A stretch of DNA of 64,000 nucleotides from CAILZL01 sp049840395 (GCA_049840395.1 JASGLD010000008.1:62001-126000), one strand, 5' to 3'. Shown: positions 16,711-25,714, numbered from the stretch's first letter. The notes: generated by a model from the sequence alone, not told the origin. A program made the numbers and translations.

Positions 16711-18057
16711 TCACTTCCGAACTGCGCGCGCCGCCTCAACTCTCGCTGCGGAGATGGAAGGAATTAATTCCAGTTTGTATTTAATACCGCCAACACTGGA
16801 TTCAATTATTGCCGCCTCATCGTCTTTAACGATGAGAGCCGGCCTGGATAACACCTCGCGGTCTTGCATCAATTTGCATTGCAACAGGATCTTGCCATCC
16901 GTTGTATCGCCGCGTGCTTTCATGTCTTCCCACATCTTGAGCTGGCCACCTTCATTAGGTAACGAAGCGCCACACTCGATCGCCAAACCATCCTGGAATT
17001 CTTGACCGTTAACAGGAGTAGAGCTTGGGTCGAACGGCAATAAAAACCTACCTCCCGCTGCAATCATCATAGTAGCCGTAATCTCTCTACTACCGGATTC
17101 ACTCCAAATCCATAAATGCACTCTGACAACAATGGGCGTGCCTTGAGTCTGCACTTCATCCTGGGCAGCCCAAACCGTGTAGCTGCTGGAAACAGTTAAA
17201 GCGAGAACCAATATAACGCCTAGTATGCGGCGCGGAAAACCTGGTAGCGAACGTTTAAGCATCATGACTCTCTCCTTAAGTGGATGGGTATGCCAGTAGC
17301 AGCCAATCGGCATGCGCCAAGCCGACTCGGTTGCAAGTTGGGTCTTGAGTAGCGCGTTAGCGTAGCTGCCTCTGGCAACATCGAGCTTTGCCAAAACGTA
17401 TGCGTCGCAGGCCAGCTCTTGATCAAGACGCAGCAGGCCGAGCGCCCAGTACATCAAGGGATTGAACCAGTTGCAGCACAGCCACAGCGCCGCAACGGCA
17501 TTGATCGAAGTATCGTGCCGGGCAAGATGCGCGCGTTCATGCGCCAGCATCAGCCTCTGTTCTTCATCGTTGTAGCGAACCGCAAAATCGGCCGGGACAA
17601 TTAACTGCGGTCGCCAGACACCCACCACCATAGGCGCAACGATGGCACCACTGCGTCGAACGCCATCTATAGCGGGTGTCGTTGCTCCCAAAGATCGTAC
17701 GAAGGCCGATTGGCGCCGAATCAATAGCGCCAACATCAGACAGGCGCCCACCAACCAGAGAACCAATCCGACCACAACATACATAATCGATGACTGGGGT
17801 ACGTCCATAATCGTCATGGCATCAGTGATCGCAGCGACAGAAATAGGCAGCGATTCCACTACGCCACGCAATTGAGGCGTAGGCGCAGGAATCAGTACTG
17901 CAAAAGTGCTGACCGGCACCAGCAACCACAGCCAGTAAGCCACGCGTGCGCCAAATATCGCCCGAATTGGTTTTCTAACAATGGCAATTAGTAATACCGC
18001 CACGCTCGATACCAACGTGGCATTGACTAATGTATGCAGAAGATCAGCGCTCATCAT
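16711..18057 (-). CDS. M56-family (BlaR1/MecR1-like) membrane metalloprotease sensor
   Basis: This is a 448-residue integral-membrane zinc peptidase. Helices lie at about 8-27, 39-58, 92-113 and 276-297. The zinc site is HERAH at 173-177, with the third ligand in QELACD at about 214. In the BlaR1 family, ligand binding outside the membrane activates this protease and relieves repression by the partner BlaI. The C-terminal extracytoplasmic part (about 298-448) lacks the SxxK/KTG motifs of a penicillin-binding sensor, so the signal is probably not a beta-lactam. The gene overlaps the BlaI-type repressor gene by 14 nt and is its co-transcribed partner. Confidence 0.88.
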   Translation of the reverse strand: MMSADLLHTLVNATLVSSVAVLLIAIVRKPIRAIFGARVAYWLWLLVPVSTFAVLIPAPTPQLRGVVESLPISVAAITDAMTIMDVPQSSIMYVVVGLVLWLVGACLMLALLIRRQSAFVRSLGATTPAIDGVRRSGAIVAPMVVGVWRPQLIVPADFAVRYNDEEQRLMLAHERAHLARHDTSINAVAALWLCCNWFNPLMYWALGLLRLDQELACDAYVLAKLDVARGSYANALLKTQLATESAWRMPIGCYWHTHPLKERVMMLKRSLPGFPRRILGVILVLALTVSSSYTVWAAQDEVQTQGTPIVVRVHLWIWSESGSREITATMMIAAGGRFLLPFDPSSTPVNGQEFQDGLAIECGASLPNEGGQLKMWEDMKARGDTTDGKILLQCKLMQDREVLSRPALIVKDDEAAIIESSVGGIKYKLELIPSISAARVEAARAVRK

Positions 18058-18430
18058 CCAGCTCCTTGATCAATCGCTTGAGATCGGCAATATCTTTCTT
18101 GCTGAGTTTCTTTTGCTGACTGAAGTGCGATACCAAGGGCGCAATACGACCATCGAACAATCTATCGAGAAAGCCCTTACTTTCGCTGGCCAGCCATTGC
18201 TCGCGCTTGAGCACCGGCGAATACAAATAACGCCGCCCGTCTTTTTCGGCGCTCACTGCGCCCTTCTTCAATAAGCGATTGAGGAAAGTCTTTACCGTCG
18301 GTTCCTGCCACTTTCCTTGATGCACCAACGCCGCAACGATGTCTTCAGTCCCGATGGGGCTGGTCCGCCAGATAACTTCCATGACGACAGACTCTGCTTC
18401 GCTGATCGAGATGGCATTTTTTGCGGACAT
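18044..18430 (-). CDS. BlaI/MecI/CopY-family transcriptional repressor
   Basis: This is a 128-residue winged-helix repressor. The region from ISEAESVVMEVIW through EPTVKTFLNRLLKKG to GRRYLYSPV is the family's DNA-binding domain. The C-terminal helices (about 85-128) mediate dimerisation and contain the usual protease-sensitive region. The ATG at 18430 (MSAKNA) is chosen over an upstream TTG at 18442. The double operator at 18451-18487 lies 20 nt upstream, so the gene is very likely autoregulated together with the sensor gene. The MFS gene ends just upstream and has its own start, so it is not clearly part of the regulon. Confidence 0.92.
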   Translation of the reverse strand: MSAKNAISISEAESVVMEVIWRTSPIGTEDIVAALVHQGKWQEPTVKTFLNRLLKKGAVSAEKDGRRYLYSPVLKREQWLASESKGFLDRLFDGRIAPLVSHFSQQKKLSKKDIADLKRLIKELDDER

Positions 18431-18450
18431 GGCAACACCCAACCCGTCAA

Positions 18451-18487
18451 TTACACGCGTAATCTAATTTTAAGATTACACGTGTAA
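18451..18487. promoter_or_regulatory. Double BlaI-type operator
   Basis: TTACACGTGTAA at 18476-18487 is a perfect palindrome. TTACACGCGTAA at 18451-18462 is the same with one change. Their centres are 25 bp apart, and together they form a larger inverted repeat. The TACA-N2-TGTA core is the known recognition pattern of BlaI/MecI repressors. The site lies immediately upstream of the repressor gene. Confidence 0.82.
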
Positions 18488-18531
18488 ATTTTTAAGTCAA
18501 GCGTTCGCCACTGCATAGCTCACGGAACCGC

Positions 18532-19938
18532 TCAACTCAATGAAGTGTCCTGAGCCACGTCCCGCATATCCTTGGTAGATAACTTCTTCAGCGTCGGATT
18601 CAAACGCGCAACGCTGCAGCAGCCGGCAATGAAAGCCAGCGTTGCCGCCACCAACGCCGGCACACGACCATCGCCCACATTCATGGCCAGCAACATGGCC
18701 ATGACGGTGGCACCGAGCGTTTGTCCGGTAAGACGCGTGGTGGAGATCAAACCACCGGCGGACGCCGCACGGTCCTTGGGGGTGGAACCGACAATCAAAC
18801 GTGCGTTCGGGGAAAGAAATAAGCCGAAGCCCACGCCGCACATCGCCATGCGCCAGACGATATCTATGTGCGTTGCATCCGCAGGCAGGAAGGCCAGCAA
18901 CAACAAGGCGGTGGTGGCGACACTCATGCCGATGCCGCCGAGAATACCGGCGGGAAATTTATCCGACAGTGCTCCCGCCAGTGGCGCCACCACCAGCATA
19001 GCCAGCGGCCATGGCGTGATGACAGCCCCCACTTCGGTGGGTGAAAAACCATAGTGTTGTTGCAAGCGGAACGGCAGCGACAGAATCAGAGTCATCGAAC
19101 CGATAAAGGCCATCAATGCGCCGGTACTCGACAAGGCCAGCACGGGTCTTGAGAGTAAATCCACAGGCAGAATGGGCAGCTTCTCGCGCAGTTCGCGGCG
19201 CACAAAAATGAAAGCAATGAACGCGCCTGCGACCACAATCGCCAACGAAACCACCGGCGAATCGCCATGCACCGCACTTTCCAAACCTGAAATGATCAGA
19301 CCAAAGGTCAACGCACAGAGCACCGCTCCGAGCACATCGTAGGGCTCATCATGCGTCTCGGGTTCCGGCAGCGCTCGTCGCCCTAATATCAGCGACAACA
19401 CTCCCAGCGGTGCGGCGGCTGCAAACAACCAAGGCCAGGGCGCCACAGCCAACACCAAACCGCCCAGTGTTGGCGCGAGCGCACCCGAACTCGACACCAC
19501 CACGCTGTTGATGCCCAAGCCCCGCCCCAATTGCCTGGAGGGATAGATCGAACGAATCATGGCACTGGACACACTCAGCGCCGCCGCCGCGCCCAACGCT
19601 TGAATGGCACGCACCACCAATAGAAACGGCAGGCTGCGTGCGAAGAAGCACAGCACAGTGGCCACGGTGAAGGTCAGCTGGCCATACTGATACAAGCGCC
19701 GCAGGCCGATGCGCGAACCTAACGCCGAGAAGGGCAGCAGGGTCATCACCAACACCAATTGATAAACCGTTACTACCAGCACGGCAGCTGAGGGCGCGAC
19801 ACCCAGATCGCGCGCAATGGTGGGCAATGCCACATTGACGATGGCGCCATTGATCACCGCCAACGCCGTACCCATGGATACGGCGAGAATGGCGAGGTAG
19901 CGGCGCGGCGTGGGCAGACCATCGACTACATGCGGCAT
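18532..19938 (-). CDS. MFS multidrug exporter, DHA2-like
   Basis: This 468-residue protein has about 14 hydrophobic segments. The first helix carries the DHA2-type stretch GTALAVINGAIVNVALPTIA. Motif A (SALGSRIGLRR) follows helix 2, and motif C-like glycines (SSGALAPTLGGLV) lie in helix 5. Such proteins export drugs or metabolites by proton antiport. It lies upstream of the BlaI/BlaR1-type pair on the same strand, with 101 nt between. Its substrate and regulation are unknown. Confidence 0.87.
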   Translation of the reverse strand: MPHVVDGLPTPRRYLAILAVSMGTALAVINGAIVNVALPTIARDLGVAPSAAVLVVTVYQLVLVMTLLPFSALGSRIGLRRLYQYGQLTFTVATVLCFFARSLPFLLVVRAIQALGAAAALSVSSAMIRSIYPSRQLGRGLGINSVVVSSSGALAPTLGGLVLAVAPWPWLFAAAAPLGVLSLILGRRALPEPETHDEPYDVLGAVLCALTFGLIISGLESAVHGDSPVVSLAIVVAGAFIAFIFVRRELREKLPILPVDLLSRPVLALSSTGALMAFIGSMTLILSLPFRLQQHYGFSPTEVGAVITPWPLAMLVVAPLAGALSDKFPAGILGGIGMSVATTALLLLAFLPADATHIDIVWRMAMCGVGFGLFLSPNARLIVGSTPKDRAASAGGLISTTRLTGQTLGATVMAMLLAMNVGDGRVPALVAATLAFIAGCCSVARLNPTLKKLSTKDMRDVAQDTSLS

Positions 19939-20272
19939 AGGCCTAATAAACTCCGGGCTGGCTAAACTTCAATTGTATAGAGCTGCGCCGTTTGAACAAT
20001 CAACATTGCCCGAGCTTGCGCCATCTAGCGCCTTAGATCATCCGACAGGCTCAACTCACACGCACCAGTTTGCATGCGCCGGATACACACTCACCACTAC
20101 CGAGGTATAAATATTTCGCTTTTCCCTATAGCCACCAAGCCATCTGCGATGTAACGCAGCAACTCCACCATGCAGCCACATAAAAACCTCGTTTGCTTAT
20201 AAATCTCGCTAGATAGACCTATTCGATTGGACGACAGAGAGACGGAATGACACCTACGGAGCGCCTTACACC
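19939..20272. other. Intergenic, nothing recognised
   Basis: This 334-nt stretch separates the MFS gene from the lipoprotein-like reading frame. No convincing promoter, repeat, RNA gene or hairpin was seen, although it must contain the MFS promoter. Confidence 0.5.
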
Positions 20273-20437
20273 ATGGCCGGCATACGGCCGCATGGATGGA
20301 CAATATTTTCAGCCCTGGTGATGACTCTGGCATTGACTGGCTGCGGTGGCCGCAGCTCTACAAGCTCCAGTAGTTCGCAAAGCTCCATTCGAGATTTTTT
20401 GAATAGGCTACGAAACCCAAACTCGTGCGCTCATTCT
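20273..20437 (+). pseudogene. Possible truncated lipoprotein gene
   Basis: The reading frame starts with a textbook lipoprotein signal (hydrophobic run, then LTGC) followed by a Ser-rich linker GGRSSTSSSSSQSS. A GGAG ribosome site is 11 nt before the ATG. After about 50 codons the frame runs into the opposite strand of selO, where it no longer looks like protein. This fits a lipoprotein gene whose 3' part has been lost. A chance reading frame cannot be ruled out. Confidence 0.3.
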
Positions 20438-22000
20438 TCAGGAACTGCAGGACAGCATGGAGCATCCTGCCTTATGCCTTGCCCAATCGGGCCGACGTTG
20501 CGCAAAGCGTTCGCAGCCCGATTGCTCTTGATAAGGATGACGCAGGACCTCAAGCAATTCAGCGATGCCGCTCGCATCGCCCTGCTCGGCACGCTCAATA
20601 GCTTGTTGCGCCAGATAATTGCGCAGCACATACACAGGACTCACCGCCTGCATGCGCTCGCGGCGCTGCTCTACAGACAGTCGATCCTGCTGCAAACGTT
20701 GAACGTAACGCGCCAACCATTCGACAAGTTGCGGCATGGCGGTCTGTTGTTTCACCTCATCGTAGAAGGCATGTGCGAATATTTCCGCGGCGGGCGCGTT
20801 TACATCGAGACTGCACAAAGCACGGAAGAACAAGGTCATGTCCACTTCCGCCAACTGCAACCATGCATACAGCGTATGCATGAGATCCACATCTTCCTCA
20901 CGACACTCGCTCAAGCCCAGCTTGGCCGCGATGTGCTCGCGCTCGGTACGTGTGTAGACATCAATGAAATGTTGCAGCCCGGCGTTGAGCGGTTCGACCG
21001 AACCGAAAAGCGGCACCAGGGCATTGGCCAGGCAACTCAAATTCCAGTAAGCAATGCGCGCCTGCTGGCCGAAGCGATAGCGACGACCTTCCGCATCAGT
21101 CGTATTAGGCGTCCAATCGAAATCGAAATCGTCGATCCAGCCATAGGGGCCGTAGTCGATGGTCAGACCGAGAATCGACATGTTGTCGGTGTTCATCACG
21201 CCGTGCACGAAACCCACACGCAGCCAGTGCGCAACCATTACGGCAGTACGCTCGCAGACTTCCGCAAACCACTGCGCGTATAGCTTCTCGCCGTCGCCGC
21301 TTAACCAAGGGAAGTCGCGCCGAATGGTGAAGTCCACCAATTGCTTTAGTAGCGCAATGTCGCCCAGCGAAGCCGGCAGTTCAAAATTGCCGAAGCGAAT
21401 GAAGGAAGGCGCGACACGGCAAACGATTGCGCCCGGCTCGGCTTTGATATGCCCGTCGTAGAACATATCGCGCAGCACCGGATCACCCGTGGCGACTAAT
21501 GACAACGCCCGTGTGGTTGGCACACCGAGATGATGCATGGCTTCGCTGCACAGGAATTCGCGCAGCGACGAACGTAACACTGCGCGACCATCGGCAGTAC
21601 GCGAATAAGGCGTGAGACCGGCGCCCTTGAGTTGCAGCTCCCAACGCTCACCTTTGCTGTTTACCGTCTCGCCCAACGTGATGGCACGCCCATCGCCCAA
21701 CTGTCCGGCCCAATGACCGAATTGATGACCGCCGTAATTCGCTGCATAGGGCTGCATACCTTCGAGCAATTCGTTGCCGGCGAATACACCGGCAAAGCGC
21801 GAGGTTTGAATGTCAGTCGTATCGATGCCGATCAGTTGCGCCACTTCTTTCGAATACGCCAACAATTTAGGCGATGTCACCGGCGAGGGATTCACCCTTG
21901 AATATAAAGCGCTTTGAACCTGACGCGGACGTCCGCCCACCTGCGCATCTCCGGGCAGGTCACGCACAAAAGCATTGTCGAAACGCAGAGAGGACAACAT
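20438..22000 (-). CDS. selO: Protein adenylyltransferase SelO
   Basis: This is a 520-residue pseudokinase-fold AMPylase. The signature GGHQFGHWAGQLGDGRAI is at about 90. The nucleotide-binding lysine segment ELQLKGAG is at about 121, and DGRAVLRSSLREFL follows. The NTDN and DYGP motifs of the active site lie at about 270-285. The tail ends CSMLSCSS, matching the conserved C terminus in which the eukaryotic proteins carry selenocysteine. SelO transfers AMP to Ser/Thr/Tyr residues of metabolic and redox proteins. It sits immediately beyond the dcw cluster, a position with no known functional meaning. Confidence 0.95.
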   Translation of the reverse strand: MLSSLRFDNAFVRDLPGDAQVGGRPRQVQSALYSRVNPSPVTSPKLLAYSKEVAQLIGIDTTDIQTSRFAGVFAGNELLEGMQPYAANYGGHQFGHWAGQLGDGRAITLGETVNSKGERWELQLKGAGLTPYSRTADGRAVLRSSLREFLCSEAMHHLGVPTTRALSLVATGDPVLRDMFYDGHIKAEPGAIVCRVAPSFIRFGNFELPASLGDIALLKQLVDFTIRRDFPWLSGDGEKLYAQWFAEVCERTAVMVAHWLRVGFVHGVMNTDNMSILGLTIDYGPYGWIDDFDFDWTPNTTDAEGRRYRFGQQARIAYWNLSCLANALVPLFGSVEPLNAGLQHFIDVYTRTEREHIAAKLGLSECREEDVDLMHTLYAWLQLAEVDMTLFFRALCSLDVNAPAAEIFAHAFYDEVKQQTAMPQLVEWLARYVQRLQQDRLSVEQRRERMQAVSPVYVLRNYLAQQAIERAEQGDASGIAELLEVLRHPYQEQSGCERFAQRRPDWARHKAGCSMLSCSS

Positions 22001-22148
22001 GGATGGATGATTGAGTCGAAATCAAAAGCGACATGCCAAGCATACATGCTCGTGCATGCAGCAAGCGGCGACTCTATAGGAAACAATCGACTCATAGATT
22101 GGTTCCGGCACCTGTGCCAATAGACGATGACCAGGCAAGTCCGGATAC

Positions 22149-22220
22149 CGTCATACCCGCGCAGGCGGGTATCCAGTGAAAAAATATTTCAGCCAGATTC
22201 CCGCCTGCGCGGGAATGACG
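22149..22220. repeat. Family C inverted repeat
   Basis: CGTCATACCCGCGCAGGCGGG and its near-complement CCCGCCTGCGCGGGAATGACG flank a central A/T-rich stretch. This is the widespread GTCATTCCCGCGcAGGCGGGAATCC type of intergenic repeat. It occupies the space between ftsZ and selO and may mark the 3' end of the dcw transcript. Confidence 0.88.
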
Positions 22221-22282
22221 TCTCTTACAGAGTGGATGCACTCAGCGACATCCACATCAACAAGCAGGGGCAGCTGGCTATC

Positions 22283-23482
22283 TCAATCCGCCTGACGACG
22301 CAAAAACGCCGGAATATCCAGCATCAATTCATCGCCGTAGCTCAGACCATCGCCCACCGCACGACGCTGCTGCACGGGCGCAGCGGCTTGCTGTTCGCGC
22401 TGATTGCGGATGTAGGTAGGAATGCTGAGATCTTCGATGGGACGCGGCGCAGGACGTGCGGCGCGACCGCCATCCACGGCCACCGGGCGACGGCTGTCCA
22501 TTTCCGGCTGTTGCACTTGCATGGTCTGACGACCGATGCCGGTGGCAACGACGGTGACGCGAATATCTTCACTCATTTCCGGATCGATCACGCAGCCCAC
22601 CACCACGTTGGCGTCTTCCGAGGCATAACGCTTCACGGTATCACCGACGATGGCGAACTCGCTGGTGCGCAGATCCAAGCCGGCGGTGACATTAATCAAC
22701 AGGCCATGTGCGCCCTGCAGATTCACATCTTCCAGCAACGGACTGGACACAGCGGCTTCAGCGGCATCCTTGGCGCGATTCTCACCGCGCGCAGTGCCCG
22801 AACCCATCATGGCCATACCCGTTTCGGCCATCACGGTGCGCACGTCTGCGAAGTCGACGTTGATCATGCCGGGCTTGGTGATCAGTTCCGAAATGCCTTG
22901 CACGGCGCCTTGCAACACTTGGTTGGCGGCCTTGAAGGCATCCAACAAGGTCATATCGCCGCCGAGCACGCTGAGCAACTTCTGATTAGGAATGGTGATC
23001 AAGGAGTCCACATGCTTGGACAACTCTTGAATGCCCTGCTCGGCCAGGTTGGAACGCTTGGAACCTTCCATCGCAAATGGCTTGGTGACCACGGCCACAG
23101 TCAGAATGCCCAGCTCCTTCGCCACCTGTGCAACGACTGGCGCAGCGCCGGTGCCGGTGCCGCCGCCCATGCCGGCGGTGATGAACAGCATGTCCGAACC
23201 TTCGATCATTTCGATGATGCGATCGCGATCTTCCATCGCGGCCTGACGACCCACTTCCGGATCGGCGCCCGCGCCCAGACCCTTGGTGATGTTGCAACCG
23301 ATCTGCAATCCCATCTTCACCTTGGAGTGCTTCAATGCCTGCGCATCGGTGTTCAGGCAAATGAAGTCCACGCCGTCGATGCCGGCATTGACCATGTGCG
23401 TCACGGCATTGCCGCCGCCGCCGCCCACGCCTACCACCTTGATGACGGCGCCTTGATTTTCAGTATCTGCGAGTACGAACAT
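22283..23482 (-). CDS. ftsZ: Cell-division tubulin homologue FtsZ
   Basis: This is a 399-residue GTPase that forms the Z-ring. The tubulin signature GGGTGTG is at about 106. The N-terminal GVGGGGGNAV loop and the T7 synergy loop (VDFADVRTVM, about 210) are present. A variable linker from about 320 follows, and then the conserved C-terminal peptide LDIPAFLRRQAD that binds FtsA and ZipA. It is the last gene of the dcw cluster. The gap to ftsA is 116 nt, unusually long for this cluster, with a T-rich leader. Confidence 0.98.
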   Translation of the reverse strand: MFVLADTENQGAVIKVVGVGGGGGNAVTHMVNAGIDGVDFICLNTDAQALKHSKVKMGLQIGCNITKGLGAGADPEVGRQAAMEDRDRIIEMIEGSDMLFITAGMGGGTGTGAAPVVAQVAKELGILTVAVVTKPFAMEGSKRSNLAEQGIQELSKHVDSLITIPNQKLLSVLGGDMTLLDAFKAANQVLQGAVQGISELITKPGMINVDFADVRTVMAETGMAMMGSGTARGENRAKDAAEAAVSSPLLEDVNLQGAHGLLINVTAGLDLRTSEFAIVGDTVKRYASEDANVVVGCVIDPEMSEDIRVTVVATGIGRQTMQVQQPEMDSRRPVAVDGGRAARPAPRPIEDLSIPTYIRNQREQQAAAPVQQRRAVGDGLSYGDELMLDIPAFLRRQAD

Positions 23483-23598
23483 GGTTAGTCCCCTTCTGTT
23501 GACTCAAATGAAAAGTTAAAAAAGAAAAACGAAAACCCAAATCGAAAATAGAAAACTAAAACCTTCACCGCCCTCTACTTAAAGAGCGGCAAAGAAAT
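23483..23598 (-). promoter_or_regulatory. ftsZ: T-rich ftsZ leader
   Basis: On the coding strand this 116-nt ftsA-ftsZ gap has an imperfect CCGCTCT / AGAG-GG-CGG hairpin just after ftsA. A 60-70-nt T-rich stretch with repeated TTTTC blocks follows, and then the ribosome site AGAAGGGG before the ATG. It could act as an attenuator, an RNase E entry site or a translational leader that sets FtsZ dosage. Confidence 0.4.
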
Positions 23599-24849
23599 CT
23601 AAAAATCGCCCCTGAACCAGCCTTTCATGCGCTCCCACACATTGCGCACGTTGATCTGCGCAACCATGGGCGCATCGCGACGATTGCTGCGCACATAGTT
23701 CTCGCGGCCATACAACAACAAGCCCACACCGGTGGCGTAAATCGGATTGCGCACCACATCGGCCAGACCGGTGATGTGTTGCGGCGAACCCAGGCGCACC
23801 GGCATGTGAAAAATTTCTTCGGCCAATTCCACCGCGCCTTCCATCTTGGAACTGCCGCCCGTCAACACCACACCGGCGGCGATGACTTCCTCGTAACCGG
23901 AGCGCTGCAATTCCATGCGCACCATCTGGAACAACTCTTCATAGCGTGGCTCGACTACTTCAGCCAACGTCTGGCGCGCCAAACGACGCGGCGGACGATC
24001 GCCCACGCTGGGCACTTCGATGGTTTCATCGGCATGCGCCAGCTGCGACAACGCACAGGCATACTTCATCTTGATTTCTTCGGCATGATGCGTGGGCGTA
24101 CGCAAGCTGACGGCGATATCGTTCGTGACTTGATCGCCGGCAATCGGAATCACTGCCGTGTAGCGAATCGCGCCACCGGAGAACACCGCGATATCGGTGG
24201 TGCCACCACCAATGTCCACCAGGCATACACCCAGTTCTTTTTCATCGTCGGCCAGCACGGCATAGCTCGATGCCAATTGCTCCAACACCACATCGTCCAC
24301 TGACAGACCGCAACGCTGAACGCACTTGACGATGTTCTGCGCCGCGCTCTCGGCGCCGGTGACGATGTGCACCTTGGCTTCCAGACGCACGCCGGCCATG
24401 CCGACGGGTTCGCGAATGCCTTCCTGATTATCGATGATGAATTCCTGCGGCAGGATGTGCAGGATCTTCTGATCGGCGGGAATGGCCACGGCACGCGCCG
24501 CATCGATGACGCGATCCACATCTTCAGAAGTCACTTCCTTGTTGCGAATGGCGACGATGCCATGCGAATTCAAACTGCGCACATGACTGCCGGCGATGCC
24601 GGCGTATACCGAATGAATCTCGCAACCGGCCATCAGCTCGGCTTCTTCGACTGCACGCTGGATCGACTGCACAGTGGACTCGATGTTCACCACCACGCCC
24701 TTCTTCAGGCCGCGCGACGGATGCGAACCGAGACCGATGATCTCGATGCTGTTGTCGTTGCGAATCTCGCCCACCAGCGCCACCACTTTAGAGGTGCCGA
24801 TGTCGAGACCGACGATCAAATTGCGATCGGACTTCTTAGACATTGCCAT
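23599..24849 (-). CDS. ftsA: Cell-division actin homologue FtsA
   Basis: This is a 416-residue actin/Hsp70-fold ATPase that tethers FtsZ to the membrane. The phosphate-1 motif VGLDIGTSKV is at about 13, phosphate-2 VDIGGGTTDIAV at about 210, and the adenosine motif GVVLTGGSSKM at about 335. The C-terminal amphipathic helix WERMKGWFRGDF is the membrane-targeting sequence. Two ATGs are possible (24849 and 24843); either overlaps the end of ftsQ. Confidence 0.97.
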   Translation of the reverse strand: MAMSKKSDRNLIVGLDIGTSKVVALVGEIRNDNSIEIIGLGSHPSRGLKKGVVVNIESTVQSIQRAVEEAELMAGCEIHSVYAGIAGSHVRSLNSHGIVAIRNKEVTSEDVDRVIDAARAVAIPADQKILHILPQEFIIDNQEGIREPVGMAGVRLEAKVHIVTGAESAAQNIVKCVQRCGLSVDDVVLEQLASSYAVLADDEKELGVCLVDIGGGTTDIAVFSGGAIRYTAVIPIAGDQVTNDIAVSLRTPTHHAEEIKMKYACALSQLAHADETIEVPSVGDRPPRRLARQTLAEVVEPRYEELFQMVRMELQRSGYEEVIAAGVVLTGGSSKMEGAVELAEEIFHMPVRLGSPQHITGLADVVRNPIYATGVGLLLYGRENYVRSNRRDAPMVAQINVRNVWERMKGWFRGDF

Positions 24850-25714
24850 TGCTTGTCACTCTGCGCGTAGCGCCGCTACCTTCACTGCTGGCTATAGCCT
24901 CGCTGCGATTGCCGCTGCTCTTACTCGTCTTGTCACTGCCCCAGCCGATGGCGAAGCCATTGCTGTAGCGCATATCCACGTAAATCACTTCGCCGGTGCG
25001 CGTGGCGATCACCGGACTGGCCGCGCTGATGAAGCGCTCCAGGCGCGCATTCACATCCTGGCGACCCAGGCGCACTTGCACGCCATTGGTCAATTGCAAA
25101 TCCCACGCACCGCGCTCATCCAGCGTAACGCGCGCAAGATTCAATCCCACGGTCAACAAACGCGGATAGGTATCCAGGTACAGTCGCGCCACCTGCGTTT
25201 CAGTGCCTTCCGGACCATGCAGCTCCGGCAGATTGGCCGGCAGATCGCGCGCATCCGGCAGGAACAATTCACCACGCGTGTTAAGCAGACCGGTCAGTTC
25301 GCCATTGATGGCGCCCCAACGCGCCACCGCCACCTGCTCGGTCACCATCACACGTAGGCCATCGGGCCAGGCGCGTTCCACACGCACATGATCGATCCAG
25401 CGATTCGATTGCAGAACGACCTTCTTCACCGCCTCCAGATCGATGGAGATGAATCCGGCACGCTTGAAGGGCGCCAGCGTCTGTTCGATCTGCACCGGCG
25501 ACACCTGCGTGAACTTGCCGCTGATCTCGGCACGCTGAATCGGCCTGTCCAGCATCGACACCACGGCGAACCACAGCAACAGCACCACTGATGCGCACAA
25601 ACCGAACATCAGCAATTGCTGACGATGCTCGCGCAGCCATTCCATACGCGCAGAGCTGGTCACTGGCGCAGCGCTGCGTGTCGATTTGGCTTGTTTGTTA
25701 GTGGAACCGAACAT
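24836..25714 (-). CDS. ftsQ: Cell-division protein FtsQ
   Basis: This is a 292-residue bitopic inner-membrane protein. A cytoplasmic N terminus is followed by one helix at about 34-53. A POTRA domain (about 58-125, with VSPVQIEQTL) comes next, then the FtsQ/DivIB beta domain. It links FtsL/FtsB to the late divisome. The final 20 residues are Ser/Arg-rich and beyond the conserved domain. An inverted repeat lies between it and ddl. Confidence 0.94.
   Translation of the reverse strand: MFGSTNKQAKSTRSAAPVTSSARMEWLREHRQQLLMFGLCASVVLLLWFAVVSMLDRPIQRAEISGKFTQVSPVQIEQTLAPFKRAGFISIDLEAVKKVVLQSNRWIDHVRVERAWPDGLRVMVTEQVAVARWGAINGELTGLLNTRGELFLPDARDLPANLPELHGPEGTETQVARLYLDTYPRLLTVGLNLARVTLDERGAWDLQLTNGVQVRLGRQDVNARLERFISAASPVIATRTGEVIYVDMRYSNGFAIGWGSDKTSKSSGNRSEAIASSEGSGATRRVTSNGNV

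Noticed and set aside
20273..21283. The full 336-codon plus-strand frame as one gene
   Set aside because: Only the first ~50 codons look like protein; the rest is antisense to selO. I kept only the 5' part as a possible truncated lipoprotein.
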